Shown: in pieces, positions 1 to 17,100 of the stretch
Layout: every line of letters starts with the position of its first letter
Numbering within the stretch: the stretch's first letter is position 1
Source of the DNA: Hasllibacter halocynthiae
GTDB lineage: Bacteria; Pseudomonadota; Alphaproteobacteria; Rhodobacterales; Rhodobacteraceae
Assembly: GCF_003003095.1 (NCBI RefSeq)
Contig: NZ_PVTT01000002.1
Span: 434,001 to 498,000, forward strand
Length of the DNA stretch: 64,000 nt
Reading direction: 5' to 3'
Program-made: the position numbers and the translations under genes
Notes under the pieces: generated by a model
What the model saw: only the letters and a program-made list of their open reading frames with translations
Databases searched by the model: none
What the model was told of the DNA's origin: nothing

Positions 1-557
1 ACCCCCAGCTCGGTCGCGAAGCGCAGCCGCCCCTCCTGCGGGACGACGAGAAGCTCGCTGTCGGCCGAGTAGAAGTAGGTGTCGCCCATCCCTTCGGTGA
101 CGAGGTAGACATGCGCGGCCATGCCGACCTGGGTGTTCACATCGCCGGCGGTGGTCATGGTCCGCATGCCCGTCAGCCAGGTCAGCGCCTCGCCCGCATG
201 GGGGACGGGGTCCCAGCGGTACTGGCCGAGCGAGGTGACCTCGGGATCGACGTGCGGTGCGGACTTCCAATAGGGCAGGTCGATCCGCGACATCCGGCCC
301 ATGTGCTTCACCGAAGGCCGGATGCGATAGCACCAGGTCCGCTCGTTCTGGCCGCGCGGCGCGGTGAAGGGGGTGCCGGAGAGCTGCTCGGCATACAGCC
401 CGTAGGCGCAGCGCTGGGGCGAGTTCATCCCCCGCGGCAGCGCCCCGGGCAGCGCCTCGGTCTCGAAGTCGTTGCCGAAGCCCGGGGCGTAGCCGCCCGA
501 CAGGCTGGGCGCCCCGGTCATCCCCTCGGGCAGGGGTTCGGATACGGTGTCGCGCAT
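1..557 (-). CDS. hmgA: homogentisate 1,2-dioxygenase, N-terminal part (cut by window edge)
   Basis: This enzyme opens the ring of homogentisate to maleylacetoacetate in tyrosine and phenylalanine breakdown, using non-haem iron. About 185 N-terminal residues are visible. They carry family hallmarks: a [20 protein letters not shown]-type opening, the [20 protein letters not shown] block near residue 50, and [12 protein letters not shown] after it. The iron ligands lie in the missing C-terminal half. The ATG at 557 is preceded by a good ribosome binding site (GGGAGG, 5 bases before the ATG). It lies 51 bases downstream of pgm on the same strand, so it may be read through from the glycogen operon or have its own promoter. 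The family call is secure; the rest of the gene lies left of base 1. Confidence 0.93.
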   Translation of the reverse strand, partial: MRDTVSEPLPEGMTGAPSLSGGYAPGFGNDFETEALPGALPRGMNSPQRCAYGLYAEQLSGTPFTAPRGQNERTWCYRIRPSVKHMGRMSRIDLPYWKSAPHVDPEVTSLGQYRWDPVPHAGEALTWLTGMRTMTTAGDVNTQVGMAAHVYLVTEGMGDTYFYSADSELLVVPQEGRLRFATELG

Positions 558-608
558 GTCTGACCTCCCGGGCGGGATGGTGGAGCGGCGCAGGCGCCGC
601 GTCCAGCC

Positions 609-4371
<3,763 letters not shown>

Positions 4372-4375
<4 letters not shown>

Positions 4376-5736
4376 CCCGATATCCGGCGATAGAGAGCGG
4401 CATACTCGGCGGCCGAGACGTCCCAGCCGACGGGGTGCGCCATGCCGCGCCGTTGAATGCCCGTCCAGACTTCTTTGTTCCGATGGAGGGCGAGGGTCTT
4501 GTGAAGCGCGCGCGCCAGCTCGTGCGTGGTGACGTCGCGCAGCTTGATCCCGGTCGCCGCGTCGGCGCGCAGCGCGGCGTCGTTCGCGTCGATCACCGTG
4601 TCGGCGAGCCCGCCCACGTTCGCGACGACCGGCACCGTGCCGTGATGCAGGCCGTAGAGCTGCGTCAGGCCGCAGGGCTCGAACCGCGAGGGGATCAGGA
4701 TCGCGTCGCCCCCCGCCATCATGCGATGCGACAGCGCCTCGTCATAGCCGATCCTCACGCCGACCAGCGGATGGGAGGCGGCTTCCCGGAAGCCAGCCTC
4801 GATGGCCACGTCGCCCGTCCCGAGGAGCGCCAGCGCGCCGCCTTGGTCCACCAGCGCGGGGAGGGCCTGGAGAAGGAGGTCCAGTCCCTTCTGCAGGGTG
4901 AGGCGTGAGACGACGACGCAGAGGGGGCCGTCCGTATCGGGAAGCCCGAACTCCGCCAGCAGGGCGGCGCGATGCGCGGCCTTGCCTGCCGGGTCCCCAT
5001 AGGGCGGCGCCCAGGCTTCGGTGTCGATGCCGTTCAGGATGCCGTGCACGTCCGCGCCCCGATGCCGGATCAATCCGGCGAGGCCCATCCCGAAATCGTC
5101 CGTCGCCAGCTCGGCCGCGTATGTCGGGGAGACGGTCGTGACCGCGTCCGCGACCGCGATGCCAGCCTTGAGGGTGCTGATCTGCCCCCAGTACTCGGCC
5201 ACCTCCCCCGACAGGTCCTCCGGGAGGAGGTGCATCGCGCCCGCGCGGTCCATCGGCGCGTTGCCCTGGAAGGCGACGTTGTGGATCGTCATCACCGAAG
5301 GGCCGCCCCGGCGGCGCGCGAAGAGCGGCGCGAGGCCGGCCTGCCAGTCGTGGGCATGGATCACGTCGGCGCCCCAGATCGCGCCCACCGCATCCGCCGC
5401 GAGCGAGAGGGCCGCGAACCGTTCGGGGTTGTCCGGCCAATCGCGCCCCTCCGGATCGAGGTAGGCGCCCCCCTCGCGCGCGAAGAGGTCGGGCGCGTCC
5501 AGGACGAAGAGGTCGAGCCCGGCCGCCCGGCCCCCGAGCACCCGGCCTTCCGGCAGGTCCACCTCGAGCGGCTCGGCGCCCTCGAGCGCGTCCATGACGG
5601 CCCCGTAGCCGGGCAGGAGGGTCCGCATCTCCACGCCGTGCGGGGCGAGCGCCCGGGGCAGCGCCCCCACCACGTCCGCGAGCCCCCCGGTCTTCACCAA
5701 AGGCACGCATTCGGAGGCGACCGAGAGGACCTTCAA
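4372..5736 (-). CDS. glgA: glycogen synthase (ADP-glucose dependent), TTG start
   Basis: GT5 transferase that extends alpha-1,4-glucan from ADP-glucose. With a TTG start at 5736 the protein is 454 residues and begins [19 protein letters not shown], which matches the normal GlgA N-terminus including the KTGGL nucleotide-binding motif. Later landmarks are the HAHDW block, and [15 protein letters not shown] with the conserved Glu near the C-terminus. The TTG overlaps the TGA of glgC (TTGA), a four-base coupled junction like others here. Longer in-frame extensions to 5808 run inside glgC and have no family similarity, so they are rejected. Confidence 0.93.
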
Positions 5737-7001
5737 GATGCGGCGGCCCTTCTGTCCAGCATGTCCTGCGTGATCAACGTCACGCCCCCTTCTGAGACGC
5801 GGAACCACCGCGCGTCCTCCTCCGGGTCCTCGCCGACGACGATGCCCTCCGGGATCCGGACGCCGCTGTCCACCACGCAGCGGGTCAGCCGGGCGCTGCG
5901 GGCGACGTTCACGTAAGGCAGCAGGACGCTCTCGTGCAGCTGGGCGTAGCTGTTGGTGTTCACCATCGTGAAGAGGACGGAGTTGCGGACCTCCGTGCCG
6001 GACACGATGCAGCCCCCCGCCACCATCGACGAGATGGCGAGGCCGCGCCGATCCTCCTCGTCATGGATGAACTTGGCGGGCGGCACGCTCTCCGAGTAGG
6101 TCCAGATCGGCCAGTCCCGATCCCAGAGGTCGAGCGCGGGCGTGAAGTCGGTCAGGTCGATATGGGCCTTCCAATAGGCATCCACCGTTCCGACGTCGCG
6201 CCAGTAGGCAGGCGCCTCGGCCGAGCTGCGCACGCAGCTTTGCGTGAAGCGGTGGGCGACGGCCTTCCCGTTCTCGACGATCCAGGGGATGATGTCGCCG
6301 CCGAAGTCGTGCTTGGAGTGGGGGTCGTCCGCGTCGCGCTGCAGCAGCTCGCGCAGGTAGCTCCACCTGAAGACGTAGATGCCCATGGAGGCGAGGGTCA
6401 CGGCCGGGTCGTCCGGCGTGCCGGGCGGGTCGGCCGGCTTCTCGAGGAAGCCGGTCACCCGGTCGTCCGCGTCGACGGCCATCACGCCGAATGCCGACGC
6501 CTCCTCGCGCGGGACGGTCAGGCATCCGATCGTCACGTCCGCGCCCGTGTCCACATGCTGCTGGAGCATGATCTCGTAGTCCATCTTGTAGATGTGGTCG
6601 CCGGCGAGGATCAGCACGTAGTCGATGTCGTAGTCGTCCACGATGTCGATGTTCTGCGTCACCGCGTCGGCGGTCCCGAGATACCACTTCTCCTCCGAGA
6701 CGCGCTGGGACGCGGGGAGGATGTCGAGATACTCGTTCCGTTCGGCGCGAAAGAAGGACCAGCCGCGCTGGCAGTGGCGGATCAGGCTGTGCGCCTTGTA
6801 CTGCGTGGCGACGGCCATCTTGCGGATGCCCGAGTTCAGGGCGTTCGACAGGGCGAAGTCCACGATCCGGGTCTTGCCGCCGAAGGGCACGGCCGGTTTC
6901 GCGCGGCGGTCCGTGAGCTCCTTCAGGCGCGAGCCGCGCCCGCCGGCGAGGACGAAGGCCACCGTTCGGCGGCTCAGGCGGTCCATCGAGGGTGTCGCCA
7001 T
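5733..7001 (-). CDS. glgC: glucose-1-phosphate adenylyltransferase
   Basis: Makes ADP-glucose from ATP and glucose-1-phosphate, the committed and usually allosterically controlled step of bacterial glycogen synthesis. The 422-residue protein has the pyrophosphorylase signature [20 protein letters not shown] near residue 20, the WYLGTADAV motif, [11 protein letters not shown] with the catalytic Asp, GFLEKP with the glucose-1-phosphate site, and a C-terminal left-handed beta-helix region ([22 protein letters not shown]). The ORF ends exactly at the glgA start, so the two products that make and use ADP-glucose are translationally coupled. It starts 24 bases after glgB. Confidence 0.95.
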   Translation of the reverse strand: MATPSMDRLSRRTVAFVLAGGRGSRLKELTDRRAKPAVPFGGKTRIVDFALSNALNSGIRKMAVATQYKAHSLIRHCQRGWSFFRAERNEYLDILPASQRVSEEKWYLGTADAVTQNIDIVDDYDIDYVLILAGDHIYKMDYEIMLQQHVDTGADVTIGCLTVPREEASAFGVMAVDADDRVTGFLEKPADPPGTPDDPAVTLASMGIYVFRWSYLRELLQRDADDPHSKHDFGGDIIPWIVENGKAVAHRFTQSCVRSSAEAPAYWRDVGTVDAYWKAHIDLTDFTPALDLWDRDWPIWTYSESVPPAKFIHDEEDRRGLAISSMVAGGCIVSGTEVRNSVLFTMVNTNSYAQLHESVLLPYVNVARSARLTRCVVDSGVRIPEGIVVGEDPEEDARWFRVSEGGVTLITQDMLDRRAAAS

Positions 7002-7025
7002 CGGTCTTTCTCCCTTTCTTCCTCG

Positions 7026-9194
7026 CTAGCCTTCGTGGCGGAGCATCACCGTCCCGAGCGGCGGGACCACGATCTCGGCCTGGAAGGGCTGCCCGTGCGA
7101 GCCGCCCTCGCGGGCCGTCACGCCGCCGAGGTTGCCCTTGCCCGATCCGCCATAGCGTTCGGCATCGCTGTTCAGCACCTCGGCCCAGCGCCCGCCCTTC
7201 GGCAGGCCGACGCGGTAGCTCGCCCTCTCGACCGGGGTGAAGTTGCAGGCGATCAGGACGGGCGCGTCCCCGCCCCTGCCTTTGCGCAGCCAGACGAAGG
7301 TGCTGTTGGCGATGTCGTCGCCCACCACCCACTCGAATCCCGCCGGCTCGGCGTCGAGGACGTGGAGGGCGGGCGTCTCGCGATAGACGCGGTTCAGGTC
7401 GCGGACCCATTCGCGCACGCCCTCGTGCATCCCTTCCGTCGAGAGGTGCCAGGGTAGCGTGCCGTCGTGATCCCACTCGCCGGGCTGCGCGAACTCCTGC
7501 CCCATGAAGAGGAGCTTCTTGCCCGGATGCCCCCACATGAAGCCGTAATAGGCCCGCAGGCTGGCGAAGCGCTGCCATTCGTCCCCGGGCATCTTGCCCA
7601 GCATCGAGCCCTTCCCATGCACGACCTCGTCATGGGAGATCGGCAGGACGAAGTTCTCGGAGAAGGCGTAGTGCAGCCCGAAGGTCATCAGGTTGTGGTG
7701 CCACTTCCGATGCTCGGGCGCCTTCTCCATGAAGCGCAAGGTGTCGTTCATCCACCCCATGTTCCACTTGTAGCCGAAGCCCAGCCCACCCCGGTCGACC
7801 GGCGCGGAGACGCCGGGATAGGACGTGGACTCCTCCGCGACGGTCATGATCCCGTCCACGTTGCCGTAGACGGTCGCGTTCATCCGCTGGAGGAGGGCGA
7901 TCGCCTCGTAGTTCTCGCGCCCGCCGTCCTTGTTGGGGATCCATTCCCCCTCCCTCCGGGAGTAGTCGCGGTAGAGCATGGAGGCGACCGCATCCACGCG
8001 CAGCCCGTCGACGTGATATTCCTCCAGCCAGTAAAGGGCGTTGGCCGAGAGGTAGTTCGCCACCTCGCGGCGGCCGTAGTTGTAGATCAGGGTGTTCCAG
8101 TCCTGATGGAACCCCTCCTTCGGATCGGCATGCTCGTAGAGATGGGTGCCATCGAAGCGCACGAGACCGTGCTCGTCCGCAGGGAAGTGGCCCGGCACCC
8201 AGTCGACGAGGACGCCGAGGCCCGCGCGGTGGGCCGCGTCCACGAGGTCGCGGAACTCGTTCGGGGGGCCGAAGCGGATCGTGGGGGCGTAGAGGCCGAC
8301 GGGCTGGTAGCCCCACGAGCCGTCGAAGGGATGCTCCGAGACGGGGAGCAGCTCGATATGGGTGAAGCCCATCCACGCGGCGTACTCCACCAGCTCGCCT
8401 GCCGCCTCGCGGTAGGAGATCGGGCGCCCGCCCTCGCGCCGGCGCCAAGAGCCGAGATGGACCTCGTAGATCGAGATCGGGGCGTCGCGGCGGTTGCGGG
8501 CGGCGCGCCCTCGCATCCAATCCCCGTCGGTCCAGCCATAGCCGCGAAGGTCGCGCACGACGCTGGCCGTCTTTGGGGGATGCTCGGAGCCGAAACCGAC
8601 CGGGTCGGCCTTCAAGGGCCGAACGACGCCGTCCGGCCCGGTGATCTCGTAGCGGTAGAGCGCCCCCTCGCCCACGCCGGGCGCGAAGGCTTCCCAGACG
8701 CCGGTTCCGCCACGCGGCCGCATGGGAAGGCGGCGCCCGTCCCACCAGTTGAAGTCGCCCACCACGGCGACGCGCCAGGCGTTCGGGGCCCAGACGGCGA
8801 AATGGGTGCCTCCGGCGCCGTCGCGCTCGGTGACGTGGGCGCCGAGGGCCTTCCAGAGGCGCTGGTGCGTTCCCTCGCCGAGGAGGTACTCGTCGACCTC
8901 GCCGAGGAGGGGGCCGAAGCGGAATGGGTCCTCCGCCTCCCACTCCCCTCCGTGGGCACGGCCGCGCAGGGTGTAGGGGCCGTCGGGCACCAGACCGGCG
9001 AAGACGTCCGTCCCTTCGATACGGGCGAGCGGATGCGCCTCGCCCGCCGAGAGCGCCGCCATCTCCTCGGCGCCGGGATCGAAGGCCACGACCCAGCCGT
9101 CGTGGCGGCCGAGGACCGACCACGCGTCGGGGTGGGTGCCGTCCGAGATGGCGCGGGCCTCGTCGTGGCCGATTGGCGGGGCGGTGTCCTTCAA
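7026..9194 (-). CDS. glgB: 1,4-alpha-glucan branching enzyme
   Basis: GH13 enzyme that cuts alpha-1,4 chains and rejoins them as alpha-1,6 branches. It has 722 residues: an N-terminal extra domain, a CBM48 domain (THFAVWAPNAWRVAVVGDFN) and the catalytic barrel. Visible catalytic regions are DGLRVDAVASMLY (nucleophile Asp), VAEEST (acid/base Glu) and LPISHDEVVHG (third acid). A C-terminal beta domain ends in PPLGTVMLRHEG. It lies 45 bases after glgP and 24 bases before glgC in the same direction. Confidence 0.95.
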   Translation of the reverse strand: MKDTAPPIGHDEARAISDGTHPDAWSVLGRHDGWVVAFDPGAEEMAALSAGEAHPLARIEGTDVFAGLVPDGPYTLRGRAHGGEWEAEDPFRFGPLLGEVDEYLLGEGTHQRLWKALGAHVTERDGAGGTHFAVWAPNAWRVAVVGDFNWWDGRRLPMRPRGGTGVWEAFAPGVGEGALYRYEITGPDGVVRPLKADPVGFGSEHPPKTASVVRDLRGYGWTDGDWMRGRAARNRRDAPISIYEVHLGSWRRREGGRPISYREAAGELVEYAAWMGFTHIELLPVSEHPFDGSWGYQPVGLYAPTIRFGPPNEFRDLVDAAHRAGLGVLVDWVPGHFPADEHGLVRFDGTHLYEHADPKEGFHQDWNTLIYNYGRREVANYLSANALYWLEEYHVDGLRVDAVASMLYRDYSRREGEWIPNKDGGRENYEAIALLQRMNATVYGNVDGIMTVAEESTSYPGVSAPVDRGGLGFGYKWNMGWMNDTLRFMEKAPEHRKWHHNLMTFGLHYAFSENFVLPISHDEVVHGKGSMLGKMPGDEWQRFASLRAYYGFMWGHPGKKLLFMGQEFAQPGEWDHDGTLPWHLSTEGMHEGVREWVRDLNRVYRETPALHVLDAEPAGFEWVVGDDIANSTFVWLRKGRGGDAPVLIACNFTPVERASYRVGLPKGGRWAEVLNSDAERYGGSGKGNLGGVTAREGGSHGQPFQAEIVVPPLGTVMLRHEG

Positions 9195-9239
9195 GTTGCC
9201 GCGCCCTCCCCTCGATCCGCCCTCTCGCGGGGCCCTGCT

Positions 9240-11597
<2,358 letters not shown>

Positions 11598-11664
11598 GAA
11601 GGATGCCTCTCACTCTTCCCGGCGGCGAGGTAGCCCCGTCCCGCCGGCGATAACAACCCAGCCG

Positions 11665-12711
11665 TCACGAAACGGTCGCAAGGCGCCTCAGCGCCCAGCG
11701 CCCGGCCTCGGCCACGACGGGGTCGGCATCGGCCGCAAGGTGGCGGGCAGGTTCCGCCAGCGCGGGATCGCCGCTGTTGCCGATCGCGTAGGCGACGTTG
11801 CGGACGAAGCGGGCCCGCCCGATCCGCTTCACGGCCGTGCCCCTGAACCGTTGCCGGAAGGCTGCATCGTCCAGCATTGCCAGCTCGGCCAGGGGCGTGG
11901 GACTGTCCCTCGCCACGAGGCGTGCGTCCGAGGCGGCGACGGCGAACTTGTTCCAGGGACAGACGGCGAGGCAGTCGTCGCAGCCGTAGATGCGGTTGCC
12001 GAGGCCCGGGCGCAGATCCTCGGGCACGGGGCCGGAATGCTCGATCGTCAGGTACGAGACGCAGCGCGTGGCGTCGAGGCGGAAGGGCGCGGGAAAGGCG
12101 TCCGTCGGGCAGACGTCCAGACATCTCCGGCAGGTGCCGCAGTGCTCGGCCTCGGGGGGATCGCGGTCCAGGGCCACCGTGGCGAAGATCGCCCCGAGGA
12201 AGGCCCAGTTGCCCCAGTCGCGGCTCAGCACGTTGGTATGCTTGCCCTGCCATCCGATCCCGGCGGCCTGCGCCAGCGGCTTCTCCATCACGGGGGCGGT
12301 GTCGACGAAGACCTTGATCGCCTCGCCCGGGACCTCCTCCAGCAACCACCGCCCGAGCCGCTTCAGGCGCTTCTTGACGACGTCGTGGTAGTCCCGCCCC
12401 TGCGCGTACACGCTGATCGCCCCCCGCGACGGATCAGCGAGCTGGGCCAGCGGATCGGCCTCGGGCGCGTAGCTCTCGGCCAGCATCACGACCGAGCGGC
12501 ATTCGGGCCAAAGCGCGCGGGGATCGCCACGCCAGGCCGTCCGCTCGCCCATCCACCGCATCTCGCCGTGATGGCCCGCCTCGAGGAAGACGCCCAGCCG
12601 CTTCGGCGCGTCCGGGATGGCGTCCGGACCGGTGATGCCGCAGGCGGCGAACCCCTCCTCGCGCGCACGGGCGCGAAGCCTCTCGGTCAGGGAGGCTTCA
12701 CACGAGGTCAC
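11665..12711 (-). CDS. queG: epoxyqueuosine reductase QueG
   Basis: Cobalamin- and iron-sulfur-dependent enzyme that reduces epoxyqueuosine to queuosine in tRNA wobble position 34. The 348-residue protein shows the N-terminal reductase part ([44 protein letters not shown]). It then has two 4Fe-4S clusters ([12 protein letters not shown], and [11 protein letters not shown] with an upstream Cys) and a C-terminal HEAT-like tail ([17 protein letters not shown]). The start is GTG, 9 bases after the GST gene, with no strong ribosome binding site, so coupling to the upstream gene is plausible. Confidence 0.92.
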   Translation of the reverse strand: MTSCEASLTERLRARAREEGFAACGITGPDAIPDAPKRLGVFLEAGHHGEMRWMGERTAWRGDPRALWPECRSVVMLAESYAPEADPLAQLADPSRGAISVYAQGRDYHDVVKKRLKRLGRWLLEEVPGEAIKVFVDTAPVMEKPLAQAAGIGWQGKHTNVLSRDWGNWAFLGAIFATVALDRDPPEAEHCGTCRRCLDVCPTDAFPAPFRLDATRCVSYLTIEHSGPVPEDLRPGLGNRIYGCDDCLAVCPWNKFAVAASDARLVARDSPTPLAELAMLDDAAFRQRFRGTAVKRIGRARFVRNVAYAIGNSGDPALAEPARHLAADADPVVAEAGRWALRRLATVS

Positions 12712-12720
12712 GGCGGCGGA

Positions 12721-13386
12721 TCAGAAGTCGAGGTCGGCGTAATGCCGGGGCGGCGGCGAGCCCGGGATCGCGTCCGCCAGAAGGGGCCGGAAGGCCGGGC
12801 GCGACTTCACCTTGGCGTACCAGTCGTGGACGAGGGGAAAGTCCTGCCATGGAACGTCCGATATGTAGTCGAGGCAACTGAGATGGGCAGCGCCGGCGAA
12901 GTCCGCAAGGCTCATCGCGTCCCCCGCCAGCCAGCGCCGCCTGTCGAGAAGCCAGGACATGTACTCCAGATGATAGCGCCGCCGCGCCGCGCCCGCCTTC
13001 ACGCGCTTGGAATCGGGATAGCCCTGCCCGAACACCTTCCTGTTCAACCGCTCGCCCACCAGCTTCGACGTCACCTCGCGGTCGAATCCGTCGTCGAACC
13101 AGGCGACCATGCGCCGGACCTCCGCCCGCTCCTTGGGATCCTTGGGCATCAGGGCGGGGTCGGGCCGCGTCTCCTCGAGGTACTCGCAGATCGCGGCGCT
13201 CTCGCTCATCACAGCGCCGTCGATCTTCAGCACGGGCACCTTGCCGGCGGGGTTGCGGCGCATCAGCTCGGCCGGCTTCTCCCAGTAGGGCTCGTCGACC
13301 AGGCGGACCTCCAGCTTCTTCTCCGCAAGGCTGAGGCGGACCTTCCGGCAGAAAGGGGACAGCGGATAGTGGTAGAGCGTGATCAT
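12721..13386 (-). CDS. glutathione S-transferase family protein
   Basis: Cytosolic GST of 221 residues. The N-terminal thioredoxin-like domain begins MITLYHYPLSPFCRKVR, with Ser9 and Cys13 as candidate glutathione-activating residues. It contains the cis-Pro turn (GKVPVLKIDG) and the ESAAICEYLEE motif that binds the gamma-glutamyl part. The C-terminal helical domain includes WLAGDAMSLADFAGAAHLSCLDY. The substrate is unknown. GGGGGCGGGC just before the ATG is a likely ribosome binding site. It lies between mtgA and queG, all in one direction, and nothing in those neighbours predicts a substrate. Confidence 0.86.
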   Translation of the reverse strand: MITLYHYPLSPFCRKVRLSLAEKKLEVRLVDEPYWEKPAELMRRNPAGKVPVLKIDGAVMSESAAICEYLEETRPDPALMPKDPKERAEVRRMVAWFDDGFDREVTSKLVGERLNRKVFGQGYPDSKRVKAGAARRRYHLEYMSWLLDRRRWLAGDAMSLADFAGAAHLSCLDYISDVPWQDFPLVHDWYAKVKSRPAFRPLLADAIPGSPPPRHYADLDF

Positions 13387-13418
13387 GCCCGCCCCCTAAC
13401 GCCGCCCGCGCACCGCGC

Positions 13419-14129
13419 TCAACCCTCGAAGCAGGCGGCCCGCCCGTCCCGGCGGATGACCTCCGCCCCGTCCATGACGACCCGCATCCGCCGCAGGTCC
13501 CGCTCGGAGAGGTCGGAGGCGTTCCGCCCCTTGGGGTTCGGCAGCACCACGGCGAGGCGCGCGGCCTGCTCGGGCGTGAGGTCCGCGGCCGGGACGCCGA
13601 AGTAGCGGCGGGCCGCGGCTTCCGCGCCGAAGACGCCCTCGTCGAACTCGGCGACGTTGAGATAGACCTCCAGGATGCGGCGCTTCGGCCAGATCAACTC
13701 GACGAGGGGGGTCAGCCCGGCCTCGATCGCCTTGCGCAGCCAGGACCGGCCCTGCCAGAGATAGACGTTCTTCACGGTCTGCTGGCTGATCGTCGAGGCG
13801 CCGCGGCCCGCCCCGTCCTCCATGGCGGCGCGGATCGCGTCCATGTCGAAGCCCCAATGCGCGCAGAAGCTCGCGTCCTCGGCCGCCACGACCGACCGGA
13901 CGAGGACGGGGGCCATCTCCTCGAGGGGGATCCAGCGCCGCTCGATCCCGCCCAGGCGCACCCCTTCGGAGACGACGTAGGGCGTCGTCGGGGGACGCAC
14001 CACGGCATAGAGCGCGACCATCGACACCGCGAAGGCCATGGCCGCGAGAAGGACGCGCCGCAGCCACCGCGCCCCGAAGCGCCGCCACGGCCCCGCCCCG
14101 CCGCCCTTCTTCCGTCTGCGCTTCGCCAT
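13419..14129 (-). CDS. mtgA: monofunctional peptidoglycan glycosyltransferase
   Basis: GT51 enzyme that polymerises lipid II into glycan strands without a transpeptidase domain. It has 236 residues: a basic N-terminus, one membrane segment (about residues 25-45, VLLAAMAFAVSMVALYAVV) and a GT51 domain. Catalytic Glu lies in VVAAEDASFCAHWGFD. Other conserved motifs are ASTISQQTVKN, KRRILEVYLN and FGAEAAARRYFG. Family enzymes usually read RQ or QQ before the LAKN/VKN segment, as here. It sits 57 bases downstream of gltB and 32 bases upstream of the GST gene on the same strand. Confidence 0.93.
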   Translation of the reverse strand: MAKRRRKKGGGAGPWRRFGARWLRRVLLAAMAFAVSMVALYAVVRPPTTPYVVSEGVRLGGIERRWIPLEEMAPVLVRSVVAAEDASFCAHWGFDMDAIRAAMEDGAGRGASTISQQTVKNVYLWQGRSWLRKAIEAGLTPLVELIWPKRRILEVYLNVAEFDEGVFGAEAAARRYFGVPAADLTPEQAARLAVVLPNPKGRNASDLSERDLRRMRVVMDGAEVIRRDGRAACFEG

Positions 14130-14186
14130 CGGGGCCAGTGACCGCGCGGCGGCGGCCGGATCAACCGTCCGCCGCCGCGCGCCGCG

Positions 14187-17100
14187 TCACTGTGCCGGAA
14201 CCGCCTCGGCTTCCCAGCCGAGCGGCGCGGCGAGATGGGGCAGCATCTCGCGCGGGCAGACCTGGAGGAACTCTGCCTCGGCCTCCTCCCAATGCTGGAG
14301 CAGGCCTTCGGCCTTGCGCGAACCGGTCTCCTCGAGATGCCGCTCGACCAGCTCGCGAAGCTCGCGGCGCCAGTGGTCGTGCACGACGGGGCCGAGGACC
14401 AGCGTCTCGACGTTCATCAGGCGCGCGGCGGTGCCGTCGGGGTCGTGCACGTAGGCCATCCCCCCCGTCATCCCGGCCCCGAAGTTCGCGCCGATCCCGC
14501 CGAGGACCACGGCCACCCCGCCCGTCATGTACTCGCACCCGTTCGAGCCGCAGCCCTCGATCACCACCCGCGCGCCCGAGTTGCGGACGGCGAACCGCTC
14601 GCCCGCGCGGCCGGCGGCGAAGAGATGGCCGTCCGTCGCGCCGTAGAGCACCGTGTTGCCGATGATGGTGTTCTCGGCCGCCACGAGGGCCGAGACCTTG
14701 GGCGGGCGCACGACGATCGTGCCCCCAGACAGGCCCTTGCCCACGTAGTCGTTGGCGTCGCCCGATACCTCGATCTTGAGGCCAGGCGCCGCGAAGGCCC
14801 CGAGGGACTGCCCGGCGCTGCCGGTCAGCTTCACGTGCAGATGGTCGGGCTGCAGCTCGTTGCGCATTCCGTACTCGCGCACGATGTGGCTCGAGACCCG
14901 TGTGCCCACCGTCCGCAGCGTATTCTGCACCGTGTAGGAGAGCTGCATCTTCTCGCCGTCCTTCAGGAAGCGCGCGGCGTCCTTCACGATCTGCTTGTCC
15001 AGCGTCGCCATCACGCGGCCCCGCTCGCGGTCGCGGTCGAACCCGCCCGCGCCGCCCTCCACGGTGACGAGGAGGGGATTGAGGTCGAGATCGTCCAGAT
15101 GCGCCGAGCCTCGCGAGACCTGGGAGAGGAGGTCCGCCCGGCCGATGATCTCGTCCAGCGACCGCGCGCCGAGGCTGGCCAGCAGCTCGCGCACCTCCTG
15201 GGCGTAGAAGGTGATGAGGTTCACCACCTTGTCGGCGTTCCCGGTGAACTTCCCGCGCAGCGCCTCGTCCTGCGTGCACACGCCCACCGGGCAGGTGTTC
15301 GACTGGCACTGACGCACCATGATGCAGCCCATCGCGATGAGGGCCGCGGTGCCGATCCCGTACTCCTCGGCGCCCAGCATGGCGGCGATGACGATGTCGC
15401 GCCCCGTGCGCAGCCCGCCGTCGGTCCGGAGCGTCACGCGATCCCGCAGCTTGTTCAGCGCGAGGACCTGGTGGGCCTCGGTCAGCCCCATCTCCCAGGG
15501 CAGGCCCGCATACTTGATCGAGGTCGCCGGCGAGGCGCCCGTGCCGCCGTTGTGGCCCGAGATCAGGATGATGTCGGCCTTGGCCTTCGCCACCCCCGCC
15601 GCGATCGTCCCGACGCCCGAGGCGGCGACGAGCTTCACCGTCACCTTGGCGCGCGGGTTGATCTGCTTGAGGTCGTAGATCAGCTGCGCCAGGTCCTCGA
15701 TCGAGTAGATGTCGTGGTGCGGCGGCGGGCTGATGAGGGTCACGCCGGGGGTCGAGTGACGCAGCCGCGCGATGAGCTCCGTCACCTTCATGCCGGGAAG
15801 CTGCCCGCCCTCGCCGGGCTTGGCGCCCTGAGCGACCTTGATCTCGAGCTCCTCGCACTGGTTGAGGTACTCGGCCGTGACGCCGAACCGGCCGGACGCC
15901 ACCTGCTTGATCTTCGCGGAAGGGTTGTCGCCGTTCGCCTCCGGATGGAAGTGGGCGGGATCCTCGCCCCCCTCGCCGGAATCCGACTTCGCCCCGATCC
16001 GGTTCATCGCCACGTTCAGCGTCTTGTGCGCTTCGGGGCTGAGCGCGCCGAGGGACATGCCGGGCGTTACGAAGCGCTTGCGGATCGCGGTGACGCTCTC
16101 GACCTCCTCCACCGGCACGGGCTGGCCGACCGGCTTGAAGTCGAGGAGGTCGCGCAGGTGGATCGGCGGGTTGGACCGCATCTTGGCGCTGTACTGCTTC
16201 CACATCTCGAAGCTCGCCGTGCCCACGGCGACCTGCATCATGTGCATCGAGGATGCTTCCCAGGCATGCGTCTCGCCCGTGCGACGGGCCTTGTAGAAGC
16301 CGCCGATGGGCAGGACGTTGGCCGGGCCGCCGAAGCCCCTGATGTGCACCTCCTCCAGCTTGCGCTGGATGCCGGCGACGCCGATCCCGGAGATGCGCGA
16401 GGGCATCCCGGGGAAGTACTCCGCGCACATCGCACGGGAGAGGCCGACCGCCTCGAAGTTCAGCCCGCCGCGATAGGACGAGATCACGCTGATCCCCATC
16501 TTCGCCATGATCTTCAGCAAGCCCGCGTCTATGGCCGCGCGGTATCGGGCGACCGCCTCCGTCAGGGTGCCGTCGATCAGCCCCCGGTCGATCCGGTCGG
16601 CGATGGAATCCTCGGCGAGGTAGGCGTTCACCACGGTGGCGCCCGCGCCGATGAGGACGGCGAAGTAGTGCGGGTCGACGCATTCGGCCGAGCGCGCGCA
16701 GAGCGAGCAGAAGGTCCTGAGGCCCTTCTTCGTGAGGTGCGAGTGGACCGCGCTCGTCGCGAGGATCATCGGCATCGCGACGCGGCCCTCGCCTTGGTGC
16801 TGATCGGTCAGCACGACGTGGCCCGTGCCCGATGCGACGGCCTCCTCGGCTTCCTCGCGGATGCGGGCAAGGCCCGCGGCCAGCGCGCCCGCCCCCTCGC
16901 CGGCCGGGAAGGTGCAGTCGATCTCGCGCATGGGCGCGTTGAACGCCTGCGTCAGCCGCTCGAACTGGGCGTTGCCGACGAAGGGGCTGTCGAGGACGAG
17001 GATCTCGGTCTGGGCCGAGGACTGGTCGAGCACGTTCTTGAGGTTCCCGAACCGCGTCTTGAGCGACATCACCCGGTACTCCCTCAGGGAGTCGATGGGC